This document shows, piece after piece, positions 46,850 to 58,182 of a stretch of DNA of 64,000 nucleotides. Position 1 is the stretch's first letter; each line of letters begins with the position of its first letter. Under the pieces are notes generated by a model. It was not told where the DNA came from and ran no database searches. It was given only the letters and a program-made list of their open reading frames with translations. This stretch comes from Amphibalanus amphitrite (taxonomy: Eukaryota > Arthropoda > Thecostraca > Balanomorpha > Balanidae). A program made the translations under genes and the position numbers. Where the stretch lies: contig NW_024881502.1 in NCBI RefSeq assembly GCF_019059575.1, positions 620,001 to 684,000 of the forward strand, in the 5' to 3' direction.

Positions 46850-47515
46850 CTCCTCAGTAGACAGGAGGCCCTCTGTGGGTAGGAGGCCCTCTGTAGAGAG
46901 GAGGCCCCCTTAGAGAGGAGACCCCCTGTAGAGAGGAGGCCCTCTGCAAAAAGGAGGCCCTCTGTAAAAAAGAGGCCCTCTGTAAAAAGGAGGCCCTCTG
47001 TAAAAAAGGAGGCCCTCTGTAAAAAAGGAGGCCCTCTGTAGAGAGCAGGCCCTCTGTAAAGAAGAAACCGTCTGAAATCAGAAGGCCCTTTGAAGAGAGG
47101 AGGCCCTCTGTAGAGAGGAGATCGTCTGAAGAGAGGAGGCCCTCTGTAGAGGAGGATTCCCTCAGTAGAAAGGAGGTCCTCTGTGGGAAGGAGGCCCTCT
47201 GTAGAGTGAAGGCCCTCTGAAGAGAGGAGGCCCTTTGCAGAGATGAGGTCCTCTGTAGTCTGTATAGAGGAGGTCCTGTGTAGAGACGAGACTCTGAAGA
47301 GAGGAGGCCCTATAACATAGATAGGAAGCCCTCTGTAGAGAGGAGGTCCCTGTAGAGACTAGAGAGGAGGCCCTCTGTAAAGGAGGCCCTCTGGAGAGAG
47401 AGAGAGACACCCTCAGCAGAGAGGAGGCCCTCTGTAGATAAGAGGCAATCTGTAGAGAGGAAGCCCTCTGTAGATAAGAGGCCCTCTGTGGGCAGGAGGC
47501 CCCCGGTAGTCAAAG
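46850..47515. repeat. 18-bp minisatellite, GGAGGCCCTCTGTAGAGA
   Basis: About 35 diverged copies of GGAGGCCCTCTGTAGAGA, with AAAA-containing variants in the first third. A short block of the same unit recurs at 52,163-52,232 at the other end of the host element. Confidence 0.9.
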
Positions 47516-47756
47516 ACAGCGTCGTATATTAAGTACATAGAGTGGAGGCCCACTGTGAGCAAATTACCTTCTGGCTTCTGGTCCCTGCTACTCTCTATAG
47601 AGAGTTATCAGTTCTCACTATAGTGAAAACTGAGAACTCAGGAAACTGTACAGAATAGACTCCCAACCGCGTCGCCGCCCACTGTAGGAAGGGACAGGGG
47701 AGGAGGTCCTCTGTAAACAGAAGGCCCTATTCTATGTAGACAAATTATTTGTATAA

Positions 47757-48595
47757 ATGCGCTCAGAGAAATCATGCCGCGTGCCGTCAGCGGTTTTCCC
47801 GTCAACGGTTTTACCTGCAGTGGCCGCAAAAACTGCCAAAATGGCCGATATTTTCGGAAACCAGTTTTCGGCGATAACTTTCGTCTCAAAATTTGCACGA
47901 ACTTCCCTTTACCAGCATCGTGTTCCTCTCGTCCAGACGTGTGGAATGAACTATGAATTGACCTTGAAAGGTCAACTTGAAAATTTGGCCTCAGGTCAAG
48001 GTCATGACCTGACCGATAAGGGCTAAGATCCATATCAGTCCATCCGTATCGTCGAGCCAAACACAACTAAGGTGTATTCATCGCTCTAGCATACCTCTAT
48101 CAAAAGTTATTCGCGAAAAACAGTCAGATACCATTCGTGACCTGAGATGACCTCAGGGTTATAGAAAGGGTCACGGGTGCCATTTTCATGTTCAATGTGT
48201 CAAAGATACTAGTAATTCAGTGTTTTAGAGTGTTTATAATGACTTCCGTCTAAAAAGGCGACTTTCAATTTAAGGTCGCAAAATTGACCTGACCTTATGT
48301 CATCGATATCAAAATTCCAAGACATACATTTTTTGCATTTTGTCGCTCTTGTGCATTTGCATCTCTGAAAGTTTCAAAGCGTTTGGTCACTCCGTGTACC
48401 TTTGGCAGACATTAAAACTTTTTATGTAGTGAGGTCATTTGACCTGACCTGGTGACCTGACCTTAAGTGACCAGGGTCTGAAATTTTCACAACATGTGTA
48501 GAAATGATGTAGAATAAAGTGTGCCGCGTCGCCGTTTTTTAGATATTCACGGAAAACTGCAGGGGGTGTTTAACACCCCCCCGGCAGGGCGCGGG
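47757..48595. mobile_element. Left-truncated TTAA-type element
   Basis: The right end, GGGGGTGTTTAACACCCCCC then GGCAGGGCGCGGG followed by TTAA (48,596-48,599), matches the CCCGCGC-type family. The interior has the usual AGGTCA/TGACCT stretches and GCCAAAATGGCCGATATTTT. The left terminus is missing; the boundary is approximate. Confidence 0.62.
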
Positions 48596-48757
48596 TTAAT
48601 GCATGAACACAGCAGCCCATTTCTGTAATATATACCTGTGGCTGTGTTGGTATTTTTACGATGGATGCAATTACCCAAACCATTTAATAGACCGTGGTGA
48701 TATTCCCATAGCCATGCTTCGCACAACTCATAATAATTTATTTGACCGGGAACTTAA

Positions 48758-49791
48758 CCCTCGCCGGCCGAGGGGGGGGGGCGGGTGCCGCCCCCCCCCC
48801 ATAGGGTTTTTTCGCGATAGCTCCGAACACGCTGGCGATGGAGAGCTGAAACTTGGCATACCTGACCTTTGATCCAAGCCGCATCTTTTGACACCAACCG
48901 CATTTTTGGGTCAGGTCAGGTCACTGACCTATGACGTCATAAGTGAACCTCTGCACGGTCTTCAGATGTCGCAACTTCGCAACGCCCTCACTGCCAGAGG
49001 AGATGTCACAAGGAAATGAAACTTGCAGGATCTAGTATCCATTATGAGTCTCACAACTTGTATATCTCGGATTTTTCCTAAAGGTCATATGAGGTCAGGT
49101 CATTTTCGTGACCTCACCATTATAAGTCAATGGGGAAAAATTCAAACTGCTATTCTGGCGCTGGGAACGATCTCCAACTATCTCAAGCACACAGAATCAT
49201 GATTTGATGCACTCTTTGCAAGGTTAGATGCGTCACTTTTGCAATGTTGACCTTCTGTGACGTCATTTATGACGTCATCAAGGTCATTTTAGTTTTTCGT
49301 CAATAACTCCCGATCCAATTGAGCTAGCGAGTCGGGAAAGCCACCAATGGACTCAGGAAGATCTGCCGAATCGAATGATATGCGACATGACTTCTTTCGA
49401 CCATTTCCGTGACCTGGGGGTGCTGACCTGACCTTGACCTGAGGTCAACACCCTAAGTTGACCTGACCCGAACAAAAAGTATATCATTCGACGCGCCTGA
49501 GCAAGGCGAACACGATGCTGCCAAAATCGCGGCTTTGTGGCCGTTTTTCGCGAAGTTATTCACCAAAAACTGAACCGTACCCTGGGGCACTTGACCTGAC
49601 CTCAGAGGTCACCGGTTGACCTAGGACCTTAAAATCGGGTACCAATCTCTGCGTCTCGTAACGGCGCACACGCTCGTTTTTTTCGCGACGCGCTAGCTCC
49701 ACCAGGGGCGAAACGGCGAGGGGGGGGGGTCGTACCCGCCCCCCCCCCCTCGGCCGGCGCGTATGTAGAAAACCAATAGGTCCGGCGAGGG
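48758..49791. mobile_element. TTAA-flanked element, TIR CCCTCGCCGG (copy 2)
   Basis: A 1,034-bp element with TTAA at both ends (48,754-48,757 and 49,792-49,795), TIR CCCTCGCCGG and G-run/C-run hairpins. It is nearly identical to the copy at 20,076-21,116, with scattered substitutions and small length changes in homopolymers, so the two share a recent ancestor. The interior has TGACGTCATTTATGACGTCA, TGACCTGACCTTGACCTGAG and GGTCAGGTCA motifs. No coding capacity. Confidence 0.9.
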
Positions 49792-50109
49792 TTAATATAC
49801 CTATACCTATCCATCGATTGTTTGTTTCATCTACGGCGTAAATGAAGCAAACCACCTGGACCTAGGAAAATTTACTAACGAAACCATGTGTTACTTACAG
49901 CAAGTAAACGTGGCATAATTCACACAGAAAGAATTGATAACCGTATAGTTTCAATCTTGCAGACGTCAGTAAGGTCAGAATCGTGACAAGCCTATTGGAA
50001 AATATAGGTAATGAACTGTGTCCTGCTTCGAGAAAACGAGTCAAAACCACCCAATTCTTTCTGAATTACGTCAGATTATCTGATCTGTAAGCACCCAGGT
50101 GGCATTTAC

Positions 50110-50510
50110 TGACAGGAGCACCGGGAAGGATCATCTGAGGTGAGGTGAGGTCATCAACAGTTTTTAGCCAATAAATCACGACATGATGGGGCTAAATAGT
50201 TGTTAGTGTACCAAACCGTTCGCCTGGTCATGACGCGTCGATTGGTACCCAGCGTGACTTTCCTAGGTTAGATTTTGAAGTTGACCTATCTATGTAGGTC
50301 GTTATAAACCATGTTATTTGTTATGACCTCTGGCGACCTCAATATTGACCTGACCCAAAAAAAAGTTGTTTACAAAAGTTGTAAGTCGTTCAACGAACTA
50401 TCAAACGCCCTTGCCGTTTGTCGCTACGATTCGTGCTTTTCGAGTTCTGACGGGGGCCAGAAAAGGCCCCCGCCCGATTCAGAGTCTTTCAGAGCCCGCC
50501 CGGAATACGG
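50110..50510. mobile_element. Possible decayed TTAA-type element
   Basis: Several AGGTCA/TGACCT hexamers, a GGGGGCCAGAAAAGGCCCCC hairpin and a TTAA at 50,511-50,514 resemble the right part of this family, but no left end was found. Confidence 0.4.
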
Positions 50511-50686
50511 TTAAGCGCTTGAACGATAGTCGATATATGATAATACACCAAGTGTTACTCTGACCGTCATCCAGTATCCTCCCATTCCTCGCAGATCCTC
50601 CCCCTCCTGCTGCGGTCCGGCCGCCGCCGGCGCCCGAGTTTTTTTTTTGCCCGTTATCATGCCACTCGGAGACTTGTGATATGCGT

Positions 50687-50734
50687 ATGTTTCTTACCGC
50701 TGCAGCCTGCAGCGGTAAGAATAAAGAAACATAC
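50687..50734. repeat. Hairpin with GCTGCAG loop
   Basis: GTATGTTTCTTACCGCTGCA and its complement (one small insertion, AATAA) meet across GCCTGCAGC; stem of about 20 bp. Confidence 0.8.
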
Positions 50735-50785
50735 CAGTGCGCTTGCCATATGAAAGCTGAACAAAAGTAAATGCATTATGTTGTA

Positions 50786-52143
50786 CAGGGTGTCTCAAAA
50801 GTTCGTTCACACATTTCCCATGCCAATAAAGCATATAAGAACCGGCCAAAAGTATAAGGTTTTGGTGTCTGTGTGTACACTAGACAAATATGCATGCTTT
50901 GACAACTGATTAAGAAGGTTGGAAACCAACCCCTTTGCTGTATCTCCAAAAATATTTGCCCATACCGATTTTTGTTGCTCCGTCAGCTGCCGGAGGCTGA
51001 TAAAAGGTTACCAGCTTTCAAGCTCTTGCAGGGGAATCCCCTGCAGTTTCTGCGTCGGATTTAGTTTTGACTAGCTCCCCGGCAACATCTGATTTTCCCT
51101 GAAAGCCGACAGCTTGCATCGACACCATTCTTGAGTATTTTGTAGGCATTCTCTGGCGCTAACTCCTTCATGAATGACTGGCGCCGACATCCCAAGCGCC
51201 ATTTTCCTTTTCAAAACGACCCCAGTCCTGAACAAACGGGAAGTACCAGGAGTAAATTTTTCGCATCATATGGTAGCAGAATCTGTCGGACGTCTGTTTC
51301 TCAGACACATTGTGCAAATTTTGCAAATTCCAAGCGCTCGTCATTCTCCATGCCAAGACCTTCGCTCGGTTGCGGAGTGTTTTCCTCGGGAGATGTTCTG
51401 CTTTGTAAACGGCCCAAACCTGTCCATCGTGTGGTTTTATCGGGATTTTGTGTTTAAAAGAAAATTATTCGCTGCAGATCTGCCTCTTGAAACTTCGTTA
51501 GATAAAATTTTACAATAACTGACACTTTTGGAGGGTCAGGTGTCCTTGGCATTGACGATTTTTGTGTTATTGTTCCCAAAAATTAGCGTTATAGATATTA
51601 TAAACAATTTTGAATTATAATTTGTCTTTATTTTACGATGACCTGCACTTTTTGAAAATGGGTATCCTCTGTCTGTGACCTTCTTGCCAGTTTTCAATAG
51701 TTATGGCCGCATTTTCAGCTGCTTTCCGGAACACGAGTCTGCTGTCGTGCGAGGGTCGTTCAAAACGTCGTTAGTCTCGCATGGTTTCGTCCTTCAAAAA
51801 TTTTAGCCACCGTTTTTATGAGATGATCATCATGTTGCACTCATCCTCGCCGACACTTAGCCATGTGTCATTTCCGACTTAACCATTCCCATTACTCCTG
51901 AAACAGAGAGTTTCACAACATACCCGACTTTGCAACCTACATTTTCGTGCCTGACCCATGGTCAGAGGTGAACCCTTTTTGTGAGCTCATGAAGGGTCGA
52001 ATGCACTTGAAAACAATGAGACTGCTTGAGGAAGGTTGTCACCAATGCCCATGCAAAATTTCGACTGTTAATTTCTTGTTGATTCAGAATTATTGACAAA
52101 AAAGCATGGCTGGTACCTGTGAACGAACTTTTGAGACACCCTG
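50786..52143. mobile_element. TA-flanked Tc1/mariner-type element, 26-bp TIR
   Basis: Perfect 26-bp terminal inverted repeats beginning CAGGGTGTCTCAAAAGTTCG, with TA at 50,784-50,785 and 52,144-52,145. The 1,358-bp length is that of a full mariner, but no DDE/DDD motif could be read on either strand; the longest frame (51,174-51,518) has no known domain. It is either a decayed autonomous copy or a non-autonomous one. Confidence 0.82.
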
Positions 52144-52162
52144 TATATGTAATTGTGTAGGC

Positions 52163-52232
52163 ATGAGACCCTCTGTAGAAAGGAGGCCCCTTTAGGGAGG
52201 AGGCCCCCTGTAGAAAGGAGGCCCCCGGGATT
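52163..52232. repeat. Short block of the 18-bp satellite
   Basis: About four copies of GAGGCCCCCTGTAGAAAG, the same unit as at 46,850-47,515, next to the right end of the hAT composite. Confidence 0.85.
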
Positions 52233-52641
52233 CCTCCGCCCCTCCCTTGGCCAAATCCTAGCTACGTGCCTGGAAATTGCTACCAAATGCTGCCAATGTG
52301 ACGTCACTGGGATGCTCGAAAGCTGATTGGTCGCTGAGATTCGAGTAATGTAGTCAATTCTGGCGCACCGGCGCAGTGTTTTCCGACCGTTGCGTGTTAT
52401 TACTGTATTGTATTGTATTGTATTGTATTGTATTTGTATTTACGATCATGGGCGATCCACACATGGCGTGGCGATTACTGCCCAGAGTCTGAGTCGGGTA
52501 TAAGCATGCAGGAACAGAGACCAGTCGAACAACAACACACACAGACACACACACACACGCGCACACACAGGAAGACACTATATGCTACGATTGCTAACAT
52601 ACCGTGTACTTATATACAAGACGAGTGCCTAATTCAGGCCA

Positions 52642-55548
52642 TCACGAAGGTCTATCGTTTTTCCACAGATACTTGACAGCGCGTGCGAATTTAGAGGGTG
52701 GCAGCTGTGAGAGGTCGGGAGGTAGGTCGTTTAGGAGCTCGGCCGCACGGTAACTGAAACGCCGCTTACCGGTTTCTAGTCTGGGACGCTGGAGTTGGAG
52801 AAGGTTATCCTGACGTGTATTTCTATTTCTGGTTGAGGAGTCCCGGTTTTTGGCAAACATAGAGGCAAGTGCTACCGGTTCGCCGTAGTGTATCGCCTTA
52901 CGTGCAGTGGCCATGGTTTGAAGTTTGAACATAAATTCGGGCGGCATCCAGTTGAGTTTCTCGCGCAGGTCAGTGACGTGGTCGAATTTGCGGCGGCCAA
53001 AAATAACTCGAGTAGCGAAGTTCAAGATCTTTTGGAGTCGATTCAGGTTCTTTTTTGTACCATTTCCGTAAACTGAGAGGCAGTAATTTACTCGGGAGAT
53101 GACTAGAGATGTGACAATGGTTTTGATGACCCCATCGGGAAGACAGTGCCGCACATGGGAGAGGCCAATGAGCAGGCCCATACACCTCCTGCTGAGCTCG
53201 GATACATGGGCTTCCCAGGTCAGACAGCTGTCAAACACCACGCCGAGGTTTCCTGCCTGCGCACATGGTTCCAGCTCCGTGTCACGAAACGATACGACGA
53301 CTGGGGGCAAGTGTTTTAGATTTTGACGGCTGCCGAAGATCATGAGTTGCGTTTTGCTCGCGTTGACCTTCAGGGCGTTTGAGTGGAACCATTTGTTCAG
53401 TGCTTCTAGTGAGGCCTCCATGCGCGAGATAAGGGCACTTACATTGTTTTTTGGGCCACTCACTAGAAGCTGGGTATCATCTGCATATTGGAAAACGCAT
53501 GCGTCATCGGCGTGAAGCGCCAAATCGTTTGAGAAAATCGTGAATAAAAGAGGACCCAGGGCCGAGCCTTGAAACACGCCCATAGTGTTAGGGAGTGGTC
53601 GTGACAGTACCCTGCGCTGGAGTCCATCGGTCATTGAAACGCTTTGTGTGTGACCTTTTAGATATGCTTTAAACCAAGGAGTTTCGATGCCGTACAGTGC
53701 GAGTTTGTCGAGAAGGAGTTTATGATCTATGACATCGAAACATTTGCTGAGATCGATAAGGCATAGGAAAGATATATCTCCCCTGTCCGTGGCAGCTAGG
53801 ATGCGGTCGGTGACGGACAAAAGTGCTGTTTCAGTTGAGTGTTGGGGTCGGAAGCCATGCTGACTAGGTGCCAAAAGCAGGGGCTCCGCCACAGGGGGGT
53901 ACGCGGGGGTCCGGACCCCCTCAATAATTTACCTGGGGGGTACAGTACCCCCCAATATTCCGAATACTTAAAAGCTTGTTTTCGCGTAAGAATGACTAAA
54001 TCATTCACAGAATGTGTTGAATAAATTAGAATGTGTTGACAGTCGCAAGGCTAAGGAATTCAAGATCTAGAAATAATGTGACACACACACGAATTGCTCA
54101 ACACTCGCCGACCTATGTGTACGGGAGTGTCATTATTCTACCATTTTCTTGTTACTATGAATGCGTTTAAGATTGCTTGGATTAGCTAAGCATGCTAGGA
54201 TTGGGCTATAATTTCGTGAGAGCGGTCCAGTTTGCAGGACACCTCCTATACACATGAATACCCGCCCAAAAGAGCTTCAAATCGATCTGAGAATCCTCTT
54301 ACCATGTGAGGTCACCCGACAGTGCTGGGGGGGGGGGGACCAAGCCGGTCTTTCGAGCACCATACTAGTCTAAGTAGCCTCACACCGTTCTGAGGTAATC
54401 TGCAATAATCTGCTCGGGGTTCTGAATGCAGGTTGGTAGAGATAGGACATCTACAAGTCACACTCACAACTCTTGCAGGATCCCCATAACCTGACCTTTG
54501 ATTCAAGTGCAGCATTTTGATATCCATTTTCAGTTCAAGCTAGGTCACACTCTAATCACAGTGACTGAATGGCAGTCTCCAAGGACCCCATACTGCTAAG
54601 TGCTAATATGAGGGCAGGGTTTTCAAATCCCTACAACGACTCCTAAATCCCTGCGTTTTCCTTTAACTACTTCCTTGGAGGACCCGACACCGGTCTAAGA
54701 GCCTACATCTGAGAGCCTAATGCGCTGTCTGATGGCTAACACCGCCCTTGGAGCGCGCAACAGCAGCCTCCATTCCTCAAGAACGTTCATTTGAGAGGCC
54801 ACAATGTCGGTGTCAATGGGCTCCGCTTCTCGGTTTTCGATTCCTTGTGCAAACTGGACCTTGGTTTTTCGGTTTGAAGCAAAATTTTCCCGATAACATT
54901 GTTAAGTTTTCTTTGAACTCTAGAAAAAACGGAAATTTACTATCGATTTCTGGAGCTGCGGGAGGGGTGGGGGGGGGGGGAAGTGAAATCGCCCAAAATG
55001 CGCACCCTGGAACCACGAGTGAGGTTTTGTATTTTGGGTCGGACCCCCCCCAATCCCAAAACCGTGGCGGAGCCCCTGGCCAAAAGGTGATTTTGAGAGA
55101 GATAGTGTTGTAGCTGCTGCTGGATGACTCGTTCAACAACTTTCATGATAACTGGTACTAGAGAAATGGGTCGAAAGTTGCTGGGGTCAGATGGGTTTCC
55201 GGATTTGAAAATGGGATGGACTATGGAATGCTTCCATTGCTCGGGGATGTCAGATTTCGAGATGCAGGTGTTTATGATGTGCTGTATGACGCTGCCAATA
55301 GCCCAGAAACTGGTTTTTAGCATGCGGATGCACACACCGTCCGCTCCGCAGGCGGCTGAGTTCCGCATACTGAAAACCGTGCATTCGAGCTCACCGAGTG
55401 AGATAAGCCTGGGCTGGAAACCGCATGCGCCGACGCGTGGGAGCCGTGCGTAAGTATAGGTACCTGTGTTTTGGTTTCGGATCTCGGTAGCAATACGGGG
55501 GCCGACGGACACGAAAAATGAGTTTAGTTCGTCAGCGGTTAGGTACAT
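52642..55548 (-). pseudogene. LINE reverse transcriptase, interrupted
   Basis: The upstream part (55,548 to 55,079) has FKSGNPSDPSNFRPISLVPV and QQQLQHYLSQNHLLA. After the hAT insertion the frame resumes with PSQHGFRPQHSTETA, LIDLSKCFDVIDH, GVFQGSALGP and the catalytic YADD at 53,476-53,487, then LNRLQKILNFATRVIFG and a C-terminal LNDLPPDLSQLPPS to the stop at 52,642. The insertion duplicated 8 bp, and the two halves are otherwise in register, so the RT was open when the hAT element landed. Confidence 0.88.
53878..55078. mobile_element. Non-autonomous hAT element inside the LINE
   Basis: A perfect 8-bp duplication GCCAAAAG (53,870-53,877 and 55,079-55,086) and perfect 15-bp inverted ends CAGGGGCTCCGCCAC. 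Near both ends the sequence is G/C-run rich, with GGTCCGGACCCCC at the left. It is 1,201 bp with no transposase frame. Ends and duplication identify hAT with high certainty. Confidence 0.93.
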
Positions 55549-56840
55549 CGGGTTGAACTGTTTTATTTTCTTTTTTACCAGCTATGACTGATTTGATTCC
55601 CTGCCACACCTTGTTGGGGCCGCGTTCACTAATTTCACGCTGAATCACGTTGCGCCGGTCACGGCGAACGGCAGAACGAACTGAACGATTCAGGTCTTTA
55701 TAAACTGTGGATTCCCGCCCGTGCAGTCGTAGTGCGGCGCGCCGTTGGGCCATGATATCACGGGTGGAGGCTGAGACGGGGGGAGCGGTGGGGTTTCTGA
55801 TGGTCAGGTTCTTTAAAGGGGCATGGTCATCTAGGACGGGTAGGAAATGGGTCAGAAAAGCTTGCCATTTGTCATGCACGGTCATTGCAGTGAACACGTC
55901 GTCCCACACGATGGACATCAAGTCATGATTTAGGGACGCGACATCGACACGGTTGATTGAGCGGGTTGTGATGACAGTTGCAGTTTTACGCTGTTTAGGT
56001 ACGTTAACTAGCACGTTTACCAACTTGTGTGGGCTAAAGTGACAGTGTTTTACATGACAGTCGAGCACGAGCTCACGGGTTTTGACAATACATACGTCAA
56101 GGAGTGAACCGGAGCTGTACGTGGGTGCAGTTACAAGTTGATCGAGAGAGTAGTCCGATAAAAAGTCACTTAGGTGAATACGCGCGCGGAAACTCCGGTG
56201 TTTCAGCAAATCGCAGTTTAGGTCGCCGCAGATGACAAACGGAACCTTGGGGTGGTCGATCAGGATCCGTTGCAGCTGCGACTCGAGATCGTTGAAATCA
56301 GCGCGTAGGGCAGTGTCCGAGTAGCGGGGCGGTCGGTAGAGCGAGCAGACAATTAGCTGACGATCTTTCTCCAGTTTTAGGAGGATCCACTGGGATTCAA
56401 GCTGACTCTCACGGCACGGCGGAACTGTGAGTTTTAGCGCTACAGAGGTGATAGTTTTTGGTAGCAATGGCAACTCCACCGTAGCCACTGCCGTCGGGAC
56501 GATCCGCACGGCTGAGTGAGTACCCGGGTAGCACAACCAGCCGACTGGGCGTGCTGGGTCGCAGCCAGGTCTCGGAGAGTAGGAGAACGTCGAGGTCTTG
56601 ACTGCTGACCACATCGGTCAGTTCGAGCAGCTTCGGCTTAAGGCTTTGAATGTTGAGCGCGCCGATAAGCAGTCCGGTATTGGACAGACGGTCGGTTTGT
56701 AGAGTCGCCGCCTCAGTACGACGCGTGCCCCTCCCCCTTCTCCCCCGCGCTCCGCGTCGTTGGGGTCTTCTCCCGCCGCTGCGGGCCGCGGCCGGCGGCC
56801 GGCCGGCCGCCGGGGACCGGCCGGGCGGCGAGCTGAGCAC
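55532..56840 (-). pseudogene. LINE AP-type endonuclease and linker
   Basis: Motifs in order: GALNIQSLKPK (metal-binding Asn), LLLSETWLRP (catalytic Glu), GGVAIATKNY, then after a frameshift near 56,455 LIVCSLYRPP, FVICGDLNCDLL (Asp/Asn pair) and SSGSLLDVCIV. The expected SDH is SPH here. The linker then runs to 55,532 with TIRNPTAPPVSA and RDIMAQRRAALR, where a second frameshift leads into the RT frame. Confidence 0.85.
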
Positions 56841-56880
56841 ACCCTTGGTTGCTATGCAAAGTTTTAATATGTTTGTTTAA

Positions 56881-57507
56881 TAATATAAACACATTTTCAT
56901 GTGTTTGAAGGTCGCAAAAGCTTAACATAAGTGGCAACCACACTTTATATTACGTTTCGTCTCATATATCATGAAGAACAACCAAGTATTTCAAGGTGGG
57001 AACATGCTGAGGAACCTCAACCAAGGTATTCATTTTGCAACGGATCTTAACATAATCTGGCGTTTTTTAAAGTTTCCATTTTTGCAATTAAGGTAGGTAA
57101 TAATTTTTCAGTGCTCGCAGTGCGCATAAGTACCTTGACCTAACATGATACACTCAACAAATAAAATGTTTAGAGAAAGCACGCAATGTAAACAAACTAG
57201 TGCTACAATGGCAAATTGAAATATAAATGAGCTCATTACTTTTTATCATTAAAATTTAAATTGTATATAGTATGGTCACATTCTGCGGGCTGGGTTCATC
57301 TCAGTCTCGTTGCAATGTTATCAGTGCTGTAAAAATGAAAACAAATGTTTTTGCATGGTATTATTGTTTATTTTCAAATTGGTCACTAAAGTTATTTCAT
57401 GGGTAGGTGCTTACTGCTTGATCTTATTCAAATTTATTTATTAGTTGCTTGTACTGTCAGCATGATGTTAGCCAAATTTGTTTGTGCTGAGAGTTTTCTG
57501 TTTACAG
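56881..57507. other. No feature recognised
   Basis: AT-rich sequence between the LINE and the transposase remnant. Confidence 0.35.
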
Positions 57508-57620
57508 GCTGAGGCGAGGGCGAGTAGGTCCCTGAGGAGGACCCGTGCAAAGGAGGTCAAGGAGATTCTGGGGGAAACCTGCGAGCAACCTCTAGACCAG
57601 CCAGCAGGGACCTCTGACAA
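57508..57620 (+). pseudogene. Exon upstream of the P-like transposase end
   Basis: Acceptor TGTTTACAG and donor ACAA|GTAAGT bound 113 bp with a single open frame, AEARASRSLRRTRAKEVKEI then LGETCEQPLDQPAGTSD. The basic helix-like content is not diagnostic. Its phase (two bases over) does not match the frame of the exon at 58,183, so an exon is missing between them or the copy is decayed. Confidence 0.45.
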
Positions 57621-58182
57621 GTAAGTCTAATGGTTTATGTTTTCACTCACATTAAAAGTGCTCACAAATATCCATCAGTGTTAGAAATCCTGGCCCGTCT
57701 TGAGTGACACCATTTTAATTCCCATTGGTAAAATGCATCAAAATATTCTTTTTCCCATGAGTAATGGTAACTTTTTGTCGGCATAAGGCCGCCACTCAAT
57801 CCAATAAGGTGATGTCTCAAGTCACATCCACTAAATGTTCTGATAATGACCTATGCTGGTCCTAACTAGTGCTTAGAAAAAACTGAGCTGTTTCAGTCTT
57901 GGTTGATGCTTGAACAATTTTACACGCAGTGTTTTTTTCCTTCTGAAAAAGTGTCATGCTAATCACGAGCGAATTCGTGGGGCAGTCGCCAAACGAGGCT
58001 TAATAGTAACGGGAAAATGGATTAATGCAAAGCCAAAGGGCATGCATTTTTCGTTGTCCGCGAAATCTGTCACTTTCAGTGCGTAGACTAGGCTCATTTA
58101 AGTGTTAACGTTTTTTCTTTTGTTGCACAATATTTAATTGTCAATGTCTTTCAAGTGATGTAGCGTAATACTGCTTTCACAG

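Larger units (their letters stand above)
46521..52272. mobile_element. 5.75-kb hAT-type composite with nested elements
   Basis: A perfect 8-bp duplication GAAATTGC lies at 46,513-46,520 and 52,273-52,280. The left end is CAGGGACGTAGCCAAGGGG; the right end, reversed, is CAGGCACGTAGCTAGGATTT then GGCCAAGGGAGGGG. These are hAT-style ends. Its own sequence includes an 18-bp satellite near each end (46,850-47,515 and 52,163-52,232) and a 100-bp nested palindrome at 46,597-46,697. Into it have gone a partial TTAA element (47,757-48,595), a full one (48,758-49,791), a possible decayed one (about 50,110-50,510) and a TA-flanked element (50,786-52,143). No hAT transposase is visible. Confidence 0.83.
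52407..56840 (-). mobile_element. CR1/L2-type LINE, split by an hAT element
   Basis: Read on the minus strand: N-terminal Arg/Pro-rich segment, AP endonuclease, linker, reverse transcriptase, about 200 bp of 3' UTR and an (AATAC)n tail (52,407-52,441). A short microsatellite tail instead of poly(A) is usual for this LINE group. The ATG at 56,840 is the first in frame; the true 5' end is uncertain. The element is broken by the hAT insertion at 53,878-55,078 and by at least two frameshifts in ORF2 (near 56,455 and 55,555). No flanking duplication was found. It is the same family as the copy at 1-1,028. Confidence 0.88.

Noticed and set aside
51174-51518. Mariner transposase inside the 26-bp-TIR element
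   Set aside because: The length suits a mariner, but no catalytic D,D34D blocks could be read in any frame, so only the ends are used for classification.
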